Positions 49,988-60,394 of a stretch of DNA of 64,000 nt are shown one piece after another. Position 1 is the stretch's first letter; each line of letters opens with the position of its first letter. The notes under the pieces were generated by a model. The model made no database searches. It worked only from the letters and a program-made list of their open reading frames with translations, and was not told the origin of the DNA. Source of the stretch: Pseudomonas gingeri (GTDB lineage: Bacteria > Pseudomonadota > Gammaproteobacteria > Pseudomonadales > Pseudomonadaceae); contig NZ_JACAOS010000001.1 in NCBI RefSeq assembly GCF_013386165.1, positions 113,476-177,475 of the forward strand, given 5' to 3'. Made by a program: the position numbers and the translations under genes.

Positions 49988-52087
49988 CTAGATATCCACA
50001 GGTCGGTTGGCGGCTTGGATCGCGGTGAGGGCGATGGTGTAGACGATATCGTCCACCTGGGCGCCACGCGGCAGGTCGTTGACCGGTTTGCGCAGGCCTT
50101 GCAGCATCGGTCCCAGGCTGACGCAGTCGGCGCTGCGTTGCACCGCCTTGTGGGTCGTATTGCCGGTGTTCAGGTCGGGGAACACGAACACCGTGGCGCG
50201 TCCCGCCACCTGGCTGTTGGGCGCCAGTTGCCGGGCCACGGTTTCATTGGCCGCGGCGTCGTACTGCAACGGGCCGTCGATCAGCAAGGTGCGCTGGGAC
50301 TCGTGGGCGAGCAGGGTGGCTTCGCGGACTTTCTCGACTTCCTCGCCGCTGGCCGATTCGCCGCTGGAGTAGCTGATCATCGCCACCCGTGGCGTGATAC
50401 CGAACGACTGGGCCGAGTCGGCGCTTTGCAGGGCGATTTCCGCCAGTTCCGCCGCCGACGGATGGGGGTTCATCACGCAGTCGCCATAGACCAGCACCTG
50501 GTCCGGGAACAGCATGAAAAACACCGACGAGACCAGTGTGCAACCTGGCGCGGTCTTGATCAGTTGCAGGGCCGGGCGGATGGTGTTGGCGGTGGAGTGG
50601 ATAACCCCGGAGACCAACCCATCGACTTCGTCCAGCGCCAGCATCATGGTGCCGATCACCACCGTGTCTTCCAGTTGCTGCTCGGCCATCGGCGTGTTCA
50701 GGCTTTTGCTTTTACGCAGGGCCACCATGGGTTCGGCGTAGCGCCCGCGAATCAGGTCCGGATCAAGAATCTCCAGCCCCGGCGGCAGTTCGAAACCATG
50801 GGCCCGAGCCACCGCTTCGACTTCCGCCGGCTTGGCCAGCAACACGCAGCGGGCAATGCCCCGGGCCTGGCAGATGGCGGCGGCCTGGACGGTGAGCGGC
50901 TCGCTGCCTTCGGGCAGGACGATACGCTTGTTGGCTTCCTGGGCCCGCTGGATCAACTGATAGCGGAACACCGCCGGCGTCAGGCGCATTTCCCGTGGGG
51001 TGCCGCAGCGCTGGTGCAGCCAGTGGGCGTCGAGGTGCCCGGCGACGAAGTCGGTGATGATCTCCGCGCGCTCGCGGTCATCGATGGGGATTTCCTTGTT
51101 CAGGCCGTTGAGCTGGTTGGCGGTGTCGTAGGAGCCGGTGCTCACCGACAGCACCGGCAGCCCCGCCGCCATGGCGCCGCGACAGAGTTCCATGATGCGC
51201 GGATCGGGCAGGGTGTCGCTGGTCAGCAACAGGCCGGCCAGGGGCACGCCGTTCATCGCGGCGATGCTCACGGCGAGAATGATGTCGTCGCGATCGCCGG
51301 GGGTCACCACCAGTACGCCGGGCTTGAGCAGGTCGATGGTGTTGCGCACCGTACGGGCACAGATGATGATCTTGTTCATCCGCCGCTGTTCGTAGTCCCC
51401 GGCGTTGAGCACCTGGGCCCCGAGCAGTTCGGCGACGTCGCGGGTTCGTGGCGCATTCAGGTCCGGCTGGAACGGAATGCAGCCCAGCAGGCGGAAGTCG
51501 CCACTGCGCAGCAGCGGTGAATGCTCCTTCAGGCGGGCGGAGAAGTCGGCCATGCTCTCGTCGGTACGGACCTTGTTGAGGATCACGCCGAGCACTTTCG
51601 GGTCCTTGGGGCCACCAAACAGCTGCGCCTGCAATTCCACCCGGCCGGAGAGCTCGCTGAGCACCTCGTGTTCCGCCGCCGAGACCAGGATCACCTCGGC
51701 ATCCAGGCTCTTGGCCAGGTGCTGGTTGACCCGTGCCGCGTAGCTGGCGCTGCGGGTCGGCACCATGCCTTCGACCACCAGCACGTCCTTGCCGACGGCA
51801 GCCTGCTGGTACAGGGTGATGATTTCTTCCAGTAGCTCATCGAGCTGGCCGTCGCCGAGCATCCGCTCGACATGGGCCAGGCCCAGGGGCTGTGGCGGTT
51901 TCAGGCCATGGGTGCGGGCCACCAGTTCGGTGGAGCGCTCCGGGCCCAGGTCGCCGGGATGGGGCTGGGCGATGGGTTTGAAAAAGCCGACTTTCAGGCC
52001 GGCGCGTTCCAATGTACGAACCAGCCCGAGGCTGATCGAGGTCAGACCCACACCAAAATCGGTGGGCGCGATAAAAAAAGTTTGCAT
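49988..52087 (-). CDS. pta: Phosphate acetyltransferase, long form
   Basis: Interconverts acetyl-CoA and acetyl phosphate. The 699-residue protein is the long form: an N-terminal BioD-like P-loop domain (MQTFFIAPTDFGVGLTS), a central DRTGG domain (about 220-330) and the C-terminal catalytic domain (about 375-699, LPEGSEPLTVQAAAICQARG and NFPDLNTGN-type ends). The ATG at 52087 is the normal start. Acetate kinase is not adjacent here, which is notable because pta-ackA pairs are common. Confidence 0.95.
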   Translation of the reverse strand: MQTFFIAPTDFGVGLTSISLGLVRTLERAGLKVGFFKPIAQPHPGDLGPERSTELVARTHGLKPPQPLGLAHVERMLGDGQLDELLEEIITLYQQAAVGKDVLVVEGMVPTRSASYAARVNQHLAKSLDAEVILVSAAEHEVLSELSGRVELQAQLFGGPKDPKVLGVILNKVRTDESMADFSARLKEHSPLLRSGDFRLLGCIPFQPDLNAPRTRDVAELLGAQVLNAGDYEQRRMNKIIICARTVRNTIDLLKPGVLVVTPGDRDDIILAVSIAAMNGVPLAGLLLTSDTLPDPRIMELCRGAMAAGLPVLSVSTGSYDTANQLNGLNKEIPIDDRERAEIITDFVAGHLDAHWLHQRCGTPREMRLTPAVFRYQLIQRAQEANKRIVLPEGSEPLTVQAAAICQARGIARCVLLAKPAEVEAVARAHGFELPPGLEILDPDLIRGRYAEPMVALRKSKSLNTPMAEQQLEDTVVIGTMMLALDEVDGLVSGVIHSTANTIRPALQLIKTAPGCTLVSSVFFMLFPDQVLVYGDCVMNPHPSAAELAEIALQSADSAQSFGITPRVAMISYSSGESASGEEVEKVREATLLAHESQRTLLIDGPLQYDAAANETVARQLAPNSQVAGRATVFVFPDLNTGNTTHKAVQRSADCVSLGPMLQGLRKPVNDLPRGAQVDDIVYTIALTAIQAANRPVDI

Positions 52088-52144
52088 GCGTATTCTCTTG
52101 AGGAAGCGCAAGTGCGACGGCCTATGTTTGGCTGTCTGCGAAAT

Positions 52145-52357
52145 TCAGTCGCCAAGGTTATCGTTAACCGAGCCCTGAGCGCACCAACCACATTCAAAGG
52201 CCTGGGCGATTTTTTCCGCGCGTTGCAGCGGATCCAGCACCCAGGCGCGCGACTGCCAGGGCGGTTGATGGCGCAGGTGCTGGGTATGGCCGCAGGAAAG
52301 CTCGGCGACCCAGTGCCCGTCCTCATCCTGATGAAAACCGATAAGGGTTACAGGCAT
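52145..52357 (-). CDS. DUF3565 family protein
   Basis: A 70-residue protein with the pattern GFHQDEDGHWVAELSCGHTQ and HLRHQPPWQSRAWV followed by CGWC. The spaced Cys and His residues (SCGHTQH, ECGWC) could bind a metal such as zinc. This is the DUF3565 pattern; the function is unknown. The ATG at 52357 gives the compact family domain. It lies between pta (same strand) and slyD (divergent). Confidence 0.8.
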   Translation of the reverse strand: MPVTLIGFHQDEDGHWVAELSCGHTQHLRHQPPWQSRAWVLDPLQRAEKIAQAFECGWCAQGSVNDNLGD

Positions 52358-52453
52358 GCTCTTGGCCCGTCTGTCCGGGTTCAGTTCGCTTTCGGACGAA
52401 TCCTTGTTTAGACTTGTCCGCTCTTTATTCCTATGCAAAAGGTCTCGCTCATA

Positions 52454-52939
52454 ATGACGATCGCTGCCAACAAGGCTGTCTCCATCGACTATACCCTTAC
52501 CAACGATGCTGGTGAGGTCATCGACAGCTCTGCCGGCGGCGCTCCGCTGGTTTACCTGCACGGTGCCGGCAACATTATCCCAGGTCTGGAAAAGGCCCTG
52601 GAAGGCAAGAACGTCGGCGACGAGCTGGACGTGGCTGTTGAGCCGGAAGACGCCTACGGCGAATACTCCGCTGAACTGGTCAGCACCCTGAGCCGCAGCA
52701 TGTTCGAAGGTGTCGACGAGCTGGAAGTCGGCATGCAGTTCCACGCTTCGGCGCCGGACGGCCAGATGCAGATCGTTACCATCCGCGATCTGGACGGCGA
52801 CGATGTCACCGTTGACGGCAACCACCCGTTGGCTGGCCAGCGTCTGCACTTCAAGGTCAAGATCATCGAAATCCGTGATGCCAGCCAGGAAGAAGTGGCC
52901 CATGGTCACGTCCATGGCGAAGGCGGCCATCACCACTGA
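52454..52939 (+). CDS. slyD: FKBP-type peptidyl-prolyl isomerase SlyD
   Basis: Cytoplasmic peptidyl-prolyl isomerase and chaperone of 161 residues. The FKBP part is split by the IF insert, with GAGNIIPGLEKALEGK near residues 37-52. The C-terminus ends HGHVHGEGGHHH, a short metal-binding tail. The ATG at 52454 (MTIAANKAVSIDYTL) is preferred over an in-frame ATG at 52433 because it is the family N-terminus. A terminator follows. Confidence 0.93.
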   Translation: MTIAANKAVSIDYTLTNDAGEVIDSSAGGAPLVYLHGAGNIIPGLEKALEGKNVGDELDVAVEPEDAYGEYSAELVSTLSRSMFEGVDELEVGMQFHASAPDGQMQIVTIRDLDGDDVTVDGNHPLAGQRLHFKVKIIEIRDASQEEVAHGHVHGEGGHHH

Positions 52940-52966
52940 TTTCTGCTGCTAAGCTCTGGTAGTTGG

Positions 52967-52990
52967 AAGGCGCCCACGGGCGCCTTTTTT
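52967..52990 (+). terminator. Rho-independent terminator of slyD
   Basis: AAGGCGCC and GGCGCCTT pair around a CACG loop and run into six T, 28 bases after the slyD stop. Confidence 0.9.
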
Positions 52991-53076
52991 AGTCAGCTGC
53001 GGTTTTTAACTGGAAACCGGTCAGGCTGTCAGGCAACAATGTTCGCGTATGAGTCCGGGAAAAACGGGAGTTCGTC

Positions 53077-53559
53077 ATGAGTGCTTTTCACGATCTGACA
53101 CTAAAAGCGCTGGACGGTCAGGAACTGCCGCTGGCGCCTTTCAAAGGGCATGTAGTGCTGGTGGTCAACGTAGCTTCCAAGTGCGGCTTGACGCCCCAGT
53201 ATGCCGCCCTTGAGAACCTCTATCAGCAATACAAGGACCAGGGCTTCAGTGTGCTGGGCCTGCCGTGCAACCAGTTTGCCGGGCAGGAGCCGGACTCCGA
53301 AGCGGAGATCCAGGCGTTCTGCAGCCTGAATTACGGGGTGAGCTTTCCCTTGAGCAGCAAGCTGGAGGTCAACGGTCATGACCGTCACCAGCTGTACCGG
53401 CTGCTGGCGGGCGAGGGCGCGGAGTTCCCTGGGGATATCACCTGGAATTTCGAGAAGTTCCTGATGGGCAAGGACGGCCGTGTACTGGCGCGGTTCTCGC
53501 CGCGTACCGCACCGGATGATCCGGCGGTGATCCATGCGATCGAGAAAGCCCTGGCTTGA
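53077..53559 (+). CDS. Glutathione peroxidase
   Basis: Thiol peroxidase of 160 residues that reduces peroxides using thioredoxin or glutathione. The peroxidatic Cys36 lies in NVASKCGLTPQY, the Gln in GLPCNQF near residue 69 and the Trp in ITWNFEKFL near 128. Cys rather than Sec is normal in bacteria. The ATG at 53077 follows GGGAG. It lies between the slyD terminator and a REP pair, probably as a single-gene transcript. Confidence 0.93.
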   Translation: MSAFHDLTLKALDGQELPLAPFKGHVVLVVNVASKCGLTPQYAALENLYQQYKDQGFSVLGLPCNQFAGQEPDSEAEIQAFCSLNYGVSFPLSSKLEVNGHDRHQLYRLLAGEGAEFPGDITWNFEKFLMGKDGRVLARFSPRTAPDDPAVIHAIEKALA

Positions 53560-53591
53560 GGCTGTCCTGATTCAGGATGGCTGCTCCTGCT

Positions 53592-53642
53592 TCCTGTAGG
53601 AGCAGCCGGTCGACGCTCATCGCGAGCAAGCTCGCTCCTACC
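53592..53642. repeat. REP element
   Basis: CCTGTAGGAGCAGCCGG faces ATCGCGAGCAAGCTCGCTCC over about 50 bases; the second copy is itself palindromic (GAGCAAGCTCGCTC). The pair lies just after the glutathione peroxidase gene. Confidence 0.75.
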
Positions 53643-53735
53643 CCTGTCATCACTCGGATCAATAGTACTGGGCGGCGCCTTTGTGACGGAATATTATCCT
53701 GATCATAAATTTCCCTTGCGCCGTGGAGTGCTCCC

Positions 53736-54839
53736 ATGCCCGTTAAAGCTCTGTTCCGACCTTTCCATCTTGGCGCGCTGGAGTTGCCGACCCGTGTGGT
53801 CATGGCGCCGATGACCCGTTCGTTTTCCCCGGGCGGCGTGCCCAATTCGAAAGTCATCGAGTACTACCGCAAGCGCGCGGCGGCCGGTGTCGGCCTGATC
53901 GTCACCGAAGGCACCACCGTCGGTCACCAGGCGTCCAACGGTTATCCGAACGTGCCGCACTTCTACGGTGAAGCGGCCCTGGCCGGTTGGAAAAAGGTCG
54001 TTGATGCGGTGCACGCCGAAGGTGGCAAAATCGTTCCGCAACTCTGGCACGTGGGTAACGTACGGCGCCTGGGCACCGAGCCGGATGCCAGCGTGCCGGG
54101 TTATGGTCCGAGCGAGAAGCTCAAGGACGGTCAGGTCGTGGTGCACGGCATGACGAAACAGGACATCGACGAGGTGGTCGCGGCATTCGCCCAGGCGGCC
54201 CGTGATGCCCAGAGCATCGGCATGGACGGTGTCGAAATCCATGGCGCCCACGGTTACCTGATCGACCAGTTCTTCTGGGAAGGCACCAACCTGCGTACTG
54301 ATGAGTACGGTGGCAGCCTGGCCAACCGTTCGCGTTTTGCCATCGAACTGATCCAGGCCGTGCGTGCGGCGGTCGGGCCGGACTTCCCGATCATCTTCCG
54401 TTTCTCCCAATGGAAGCAGCAGGATTACAGCGCCCGCCTGGTGCAGACGCCAGAGGCCCTGGGTGAGTTCCTCAAGCCGTTGGCCGACGCCGGTGTGGAT
54501 ATTTTCCACTGCTCCACGCGGCGTTTCTGGGAGCCTGAGTTTGAAGGTTCCGAGCTGAACCTGGCGGGCTGGACCCGCAAGCTGACCGGCAAGCCGACCA
54601 TTACCGTGGGCAGCGTCGGCCTGGACGGCGAGTTCCTGCAGTTCATGGTCAACACCGACAAGGTGGCCCAGCCGGCGAGCCTGGAAAACCTGCTGGAGCG
54701 CCTGGGCAATGACGAGTTCGACCTGGTTGCCGTGGGCCGTGCCCTGCTGGTGGACCCGGATTGGGCGGTGAAGGTGCGTGACGGCCGCGAGCAGGACATC
54801 CTGCCGTTCAGCCGTGAGGCGTTGATGAGTTTGGTTTAA
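53736..54839 (+). CDS. Old Yellow Enzyme family NADH:flavin oxidoreductase
   Basis: FMN-dependent ene-reductase of 367 residues. Family lines MAPMTRSFSPGG near residues 22-33, PQLWHVG near 100, VEIHGAHGYLIDQFFWEG (split) near 165-182 with the substrate-binding His pair, and VGRALLVDPDWA near 331 are all present. The layout resembles XenA/XenB-type reductases. Physiological substrate is not readable from sequence. The convergent glycosyltransferase gene ends 6 bases after it. Confidence 0.9.
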   Translation: MPVKALFRPFHLGALELPTRVVMAPMTRSFSPGGVPNSKVIEYYRKRAAAGVGLIVTEGTTVGHQASNGYPNVPHFYGEAALAGWKKVVDAVHAEGGKIVPQLWHVGNVRRLGTEPDASVPGYGPSEKLKDGQVVVHGMTKQDIDEVVAAFAQAARDAQSIGMDGVEIHGAHGYLIDQFFWEGTNLRTDEYGGSLANRSRFAIELIQAVRAAVGPDFPIIFRFSQWKQQDYSARLVQTPEALGEFLKPLADAGVDIFHCSTRRFWEPEFEGSELNLAGWTRKLTGKPTITVGSVGLDGEFLQFMVNTDKVAQPASLENLLERLGNDEFDLVAVGRALLVDPDWAVKVRDGREQDILPFSREALMSLV

Positions 54840-54844
54840 CCCGC

Positions 54845-56068
54845 CTACAGGTTTCGCGGGGTTTTCAGGATGCCGTTTGTCGCAATGGCATCCACAGGCA
54901 GGGCCGGGACGCGTTGCGCGATAGGCGGCGCGTCACAAGCCCCGCGCAACTGCTTCTCGAACTGCTCGACAATCGCCCCCCAGCCTTGCCGGCTGGCATG
55001 CTGGCGGGCGTTGAGGCGAACATTGCGCAAGGTCTCCCGGCCTTCCAGCAACCAGCAGGCGGCATCGCAGAACGCATCCTCGTCACCCGGCATGGCCAGC
55101 ACGCCGTTGTAACCATGGCGGATATGCTGGGCAGCAGCAGCCTCATCGTAAGCCACCACGCCCAACCCTGATGCCAGCGCTTCGAGCACCACGTTGCCGA
55201 AGGTTTCGGTCAGGCTGGGGAACAAAAACAGATCCGCCGACGCATAGTGGCAGGCCAGGGCCTCGCCCCGTTGCGTGCCGCAGAAAATCGCCTCGGGGAG
55301 TTCCTTTTCCAACGTGCCGCGTTGCGGGCCATCGCCGACCACGATCAACTTCATCTGCCGCTGTGGATAACTTTCCCGCAGACGCTCGAAGCTGCGTTTG
55401 AGCAAACCGAGGTTTTTCTCGGTTGCCAGTCGCCCGACATACAGCAGCGCGATATCGCCCTCCGCCAGCCCCCAACCATCGCGCAGGGCGCTCAAACGCT
55501 TGGCGGGATGGAACAGCAGGCTGTCAACGCCGCGGGAGAGCAGTTCCAGGCGCTCGAAATGCCGTCGCTCCAACTCCATGCGCTGGCTGACGCTGGGGAC
55601 CAGGGTCAACTTGGAGCGGTTATGGAACCAGCGTAGGTAGTGGGTCAGTACCCGTGTCAGCAAGCCCATGCCGTATTGATGGGAATACTGCTGGAAGTTG
55701 GTGTGAAAACCGCTGACCACCGAAATCCCCAAGCGCCGGGCCGCGCGCAGGGCCGACAAGCCGAGGGGGCCTTCGGTGGCGATATACAGCACGTCCGGCC
55801 GCTGGCGTTTCCAGCGCCGCAGCAACTTGTGCATCGACGACTGCCCCCACTGCAGGCCGGGGTAACCGGGCAGCGGCCAGCCACGGCAAAGCAGCAGTTC
55901 GGTATCGCTGGGGCGGGATTGGTCACAGCTCTGGCGCGGGCGTACCAGTTCGATCTGATGCCCGCGGGCGCGCAATCCGTCGCACAATCGGCCAAGGGTA
56001 TTGGCCACGCCATTGATTTCCGGTGGGAAGGTTTCGGTGATCAGGGTGATATGCAGAGCTGTCGTCAT
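54845..56068 (-). CDS. GT4-family glycosyltransferase
   Basis: Retaining glycosyltransferase of 407 residues with a GT-B fold. The N-terminal ETFPPEINGVANTLGRL and the acceptor region precede the C-terminal sugar-nucleotide domain with LLYVGRLATEKNLGLLKRS near residues 208-226 and the EX7E motif FPSLTETFGNVVLEALASG near 285. The early GVANTLGRL pattern resembles GDP-mannose-dependent alpha-mannosyltransferases. The product is not known; it may act on a glycolipid or polysaccharide. The adjacent gene cysZ lies 79 bases upstream. Confidence 0.87.
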   Translation of the reverse strand: MTTALHITLITETFPPEINGVANTLGRLCDGLRARGHQIELVRPRQSCDQSRPSDTELLLCRGWPLPGYPGLQWGQSSMHKLLRRWKRQRPDVLYIATEGPLGLSALRAARRLGISVVSGFHTNFQQYSHQYGMGLLTRVLTHYLRWFHNRSKLTLVPSVSQRMELERRHFERLELLSRGVDSLLFHPAKRLSALRDGWGLAEGDIALLYVGRLATEKNLGLLKRSFERLRESYPQRQMKLIVVGDGPQRGTLEKELPEAIFCGTQRGEALACHYASADLFLFPSLTETFGNVVLEALASGLGVVAYDEAAAAQHIRHGYNGVLAMPGDEDAFCDAACWLLEGRETLRNVRLNARQHASRQGWGAIVEQFEKQLRGACDAPPIAQRVPALPVDAIATNGILKTPRNL

Positions 56069-56147
56069 GTTTACAGTGTCGCCCCGGGCGGTTGCGACAC
56101 TGTGGCTGTTTGATGATGGATTTATGACGAGGCAGCGTTGTACCGCC

Positions 56148-56903
56148 TCAGCGCTTCTCGCCGGCCACGGCTTCTTCGCCGCGCTCCCGCACCCAGAACA
56201 AGGTCGCCCCAGCCACCGCCGCCGGCATCATCAGCAGGTTGACCACCGGCACCAGCAGCACCAGGTAGACCACCCCGCCAAAGCTCATGCACTGCCAGCG
56301 TTTCTGCCGCAGCCAGGCGAGCATGCCGTTCCAGCTCAGCTTGTGGTTGTCCGCCGGGTAGTCGATGTACTGGATCGCCATCATCCAGACCCCGAACAGC
56401 AGCCACAGCGGCGCGGCGATGATGTTCACCACCGGGATGAACGACAGGATAAACAAGCCGATGGCCCGCGGCAGGAAGTAACCCAGCTTGCGCATTTCCC
56501 GCGCCAGGGTGCGGGGGATCATCGCCAGCAGTTCAGCCCAGCTGAAGGCCGGGAAATTGTCGGTGCCGCGCACCACCACTTCGACCTTCTCTGCGAGAAA
56601 ACCGTTGAAGGGTGCGGCTATCACGTTGGCGATCAGGGTGAAGGTGAAAAACACCATCAACAGCACCAGCACCACGAACAGCGGCCAGAGGATGTAGTTG
56701 AGGAAACCCAGCCAGCTCGGCAGGGTCGGCATCAGGGCGTCGACCCAGACACTGAATTGATGACCGGCCAGATAGATCAAACCGACAAACAGCACCAGGT
56801 TGATCGCCAGCGGCATCAGGACGAACAGGCGCAGGCCCGGGCTCAGGACCAGCTTCAGGCCCTCGCGCAGATATTGCGGGCCGGACAGGACGGGTGCGGG
56901 CAT
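56148..56903 (-). CDS. cysZ: Sulfate permease CysZ
   Basis: Inner-membrane sulfate uptake protein of 251 residues with four membrane segments and two half-buried helices. Family lines [18 protein letters not shown] near residues 8-25 and [10 protein letters not shown] near 99-108 are present. It supplies sulfate for the CysD/CysNC pathway also encoded in this window, though 7 kb away. It is divergent from trxB. Confidence 0.93.
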   Translation of the reverse strand: MPAPVLSGPQYLREGLKLVLSPGLRLFVLMPLAINLVLFVGLIYLAGHQFSVWVDALMPTLPSWLGFLNYILWPLFVVLVLLMVFFTFTLIANVIAAPFNGFLAEKVEVVVRGTDNFPAFSWAELLAMIPRTLAREMRKLGYFLPRAIGLFILSFIPVVNIIAAPLWLLFGVWMMAIQYIDYPADNHKLSWNGMLAWLRQKRWQCMSFGGVVYLVLLVPVVNLLMMPAAVAGATLFWVRERGEEAVAGEKR

Positions 56904-58167
<1,264 letters not shown>

Positions 58168-58179
58168 TTGCGTCGCCAT

Positions 58180-58207
58180 AAAAAAACCGGCCGCGGCCGG
58201 TTTTTTT
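58180..58207. terminator. Bidirectional Rho-independent terminator
   Basis: AAAAAAACCGGCC and GGCCGGTTTTTTT are perfectly complementary with GC between them. The A/T runs on both sides let it serve trxB on the plus strand and the convergent aminotransferase on the minus strand. Confidence 0.92.
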
Positions 58208-58220
58208 ATGCCCGCGGGTT

Positions 58221-59471
58221 TCAGGCCAGCTTGGCCAGGCAGGCCTCAAGGATATCCAGCCCTTCCTCCAGCACCGCTGCTTCGGTGGTCAAGGGCGCCA
58301 GCAGGCGAATGATGTGCCGCGACTTGCCGCTGGGCATCAGCAGCAAGCCGGCCTCGCGGGCCAGGGCGAGCAATTGCGTCAACTGCGCCGACGCAGGTTT
58401 GCCGTCGGTATTGATCAACTCGATACCACGCATGGCGCCGATACCGGTCAAGCGTCCCAGATAGGGCGACAGCTTGCTGGCTTGCCAGGCTTGGTAACGG
58501 CTGACCAGCGCTTCTTCCTGTTGCGCACCCCAGGCGTGCAAGTTCGCGTCAGTCATTTCGTCGAGGGTTGCCAGTGCCGCGGCGCAGGCAAGCGGGTTAC
58601 CTGAATAGGTGCCGCCCAGCCCGCCCTTGGGCAAGGTGTCGAGCAGCGACTTGCGTCCGACCACCGCCCCCAGTGGTACACCGCCGGCAATGCTTTTACC
58701 GAGCAGGATCAGGTCCGGTTCGATCCCCAGTCGCGAGAACGCAAAACGCTGGCCGGTGCGTCCGAAGCCGGACTGGATTTCATCGGCGATCAGCAGGATG
58801 TTTTTCTCATCGCAGAAGCGTCGCAAGGTCTGGGCGAACTCCACGTCCAGCGCCAGGAAGCCGGCTTCGCCCTGCACCGGTTCGAGAATGAAACAGGCAA
58901 TGTCCTCGACGTCGATCTCGACACTGAACAACCGTTCCATGGCTTTCAGCGCCTCGGCGCAGGTCACGCCGTTGTCCGCGCTGGGGAAGGGCAGGTGATA
59001 CACCGGCCCCGGCAGCACGCCGACTTTCTGTTTGTAGGGGGCGACTTTGCCGTTGAGGTTGAGGGTGGCCAGGGTGCGGCCGTGGAAGGCGCCGTCAAAG
59101 GCGATGACGGCCGTGCGGCCGGTGGCGCCACGGACGATTTTCAGGGCGTTTTCCGCGGCCTCCGCGCCGCTGTTGGTGAGCATGCCGCTGACCGGGTAAG
59201 TCACCGGAATAAACGCCGTCAGGCGATCCATCAGTTCGAGGTAGGGCGCATGGGGGGCGGCGTTGAACGCGTAGTGGGTCAGCCGGGTGGCTTGTTCACG
59301 AATGGCCTCGACGATGCGCGGGTGGCAATGGCCGAGGTTGAGCACGCCGATGCCGCCGACAAAATCGATATAGCGTTTGCCGGCGGTGTCCCAGACCTCG
59401 GCGTTTTTGCCGTGGCTGAGGCTGATCGGGTGAACGATGGAAATCGACTGACTGATGGTTTCGCTGCTCAT
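58221..59471 (-). CDS. Class III aminotransferase (GabT-like)
   Basis: PLP-dependent omega-aminotransferase of 416 residues. Lines ITNSGAEAAENALKIVR-like near residues 99-114, EPVQGEAGFLALD near 198, IADEIQSGFGRTG near 226-238 and the PLP lysine in LLGKSIAGGVPLGAVVG near 256 are present. It resembles 4-aminobutyrate transaminase, but homologues in P. putida have been described as 2-aminoadipate transaminases in lysine breakdown, so the substrate is open. No succinate-semialdehyde dehydrogenase gene lies next to it, which weakens the GABA reading. Confidence 0.9.
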   Translation of the reverse strand: MSSETISQSISIVHPISLSHGKNAEVWDTAGKRYIDFVGGIGVLNLGHCHPRIVEAIREQATRLTHYAFNAAPHAPYLELMDRLTAFIPVTYPVSGMLTNSGAEAAENALKIVRGATGRTAVIAFDGAFHGRTLATLNLNGKVAPYKQKVGVLPGPVYHLPFPSADNGVTCAEALKAMERLFSVEIDVEDIACFILEPVQGEAGFLALDVEFAQTLRRFCDEKNILLIADEIQSGFGRTGQRFAFSRLGIEPDLILLGKSIAGGVPLGAVVGRKSLLDTLPKGGLGGTYSGNPLACAAALATLDEMTDANLHAWGAQQEEALVSRYQAWQASKLSPYLGRLTGIGAMRGIELINTDGKPASAQLTQLLALAREAGLLLMPSGKSRHIIRLLAPLTTEAAVLEEGLDILEACLAKLA

Positions 59472-59593
59472 GGATGCCTGACTCGAAGAAGGAAGACTTC
59501 TTTTTATCTAAGCCGTGAGCAGCGGTCCCCGGCAAACGAAATAAAGTCGCCGGGTCAATCTTAAAAATCGCGATGTGCGTGCCGGGCCCCGAA

Positions 59594-59935
59594 TCAGCGC
59601 CGGGTCAGCGGTGCCTGGGTGAAGGTCACACCGGCCAGGCCGTGTTCGATCAACGCGCGGATATTGCCGTGATCGCTGCCTTCCGGGGTCGCCAGTACCG
59701 AACGGTAATGCTCGCCGAAGGCCAGCAACGCTTCCTGATCGCTCAAGCCTTCCAGCAGCGCCAGGCCGAGGGTCTTGCACGAGCCTTCGTTCTGCCCGGC
59801 GGCGTTTTCCACGCCACCGTTGTTGAAGGCTTGCGGCTGATAGTCGTAACCGGCGGCAACGAAGGCCAGGGTCTCGGCGAAAACATGTTCGCCGCTGTTG
59901 AGGCTGGCGCGCAGGGTGTTCAAATCACTCATCAT
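59594..59935 (-). CDS. HopJ-family protein
   Basis: A 113-residue protein that fits the HopJ type III effector family: it has the lines FVAAGYDYQPQAFNNGG near residues 25-41, AGQNEGSCKTLGLALL near 46-61 and LLAFGEHYRSVL near 70-81. The family is widespread in bacteria without type III secretion and probably has a housekeeping role; nothing here shows secretion. Two adjacent ATGs exist; the first has AGGA at good spacing. It is the last typical core gene before the accessory segment. Confidence 0.85.
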   Translation of the reverse strand: MMSDLNTLRASLNSGEHVFAETLAFVAAGYDYQPQAFNNGGVENAAGQNEGSCKTLGLALLEGLSDQEALLAFGEHYRSVLATPEGSDHGNIRALIEHGLAGVTFTQAPLTRR

Positions 59936-60394
59936 TTCTGGATCCTTCTTAACTGTTACATGTGATATTCACACGCGTATTCAGGGACTTACATATAGTA
60001 ACTTTTTTTGCTTTTTCTGAAGTCATTTCGAACCAGTGCAAGCTGGGTAATTGCACGGACTTGGCCACCCATTGCATTTGAACTGACCAGGCGTTTGCGT
60101 TGGACTTGAACAGGATGCATGGTAGCCATGATCTGCCGAAACCGGATTGTCACGAAGGGCCGCAGCCGAAAGCGGACGCTTTAGGTGCCCCCAATCCGTG
60201 TTTACGTTTTTCCTGTTCCCTGTATCAGGGTTGGCTAGTGAAGTGACGAGAATGAGCCTGCCCCTACATAGTCGCGAAATTGACGAAGCTCAGCGACTTT
60301 CACGGTACGGCCGTCCTATAGTCCGCCGTGGAGGTTGACGCCGCAGCGGTCGTGCTCGATCATCACGCACTAACGAATCACAAGGAGGAACACC
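59936..60394. other. Non-coding junction before the accessory gene cluster
   Basis: About 460 bases without a supported gene. The part near 59970-60030 is AT-rich and may hold the promoter of the HopJ-like gene. A 63-codon open frame (60147-60338) has no motif. No tRNA or clear direct repeat is visible to mark an integration site. AAGGAGG lies just before the next gene at 60395. Confidence 0.5.

Noticed and set aside
58221..59471. Naming the aminotransferase gabT
   Set aside because: No gabD neighbour is present and close relatives act on 2-aminoadipate, so the symbol was left empty.
60147..60338. A 63-codon frame in the junction before the accessory cluster
   Set aside because: No good start signal and low-quality composition; the last 28 codons from ATG 60253 are too short to judge.
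59936..60394. A tRNA or attachment site marking an island border
   Set aside because: No cloverleaf-forming sequence or direct repeat could be seen; the right border is outside the window.
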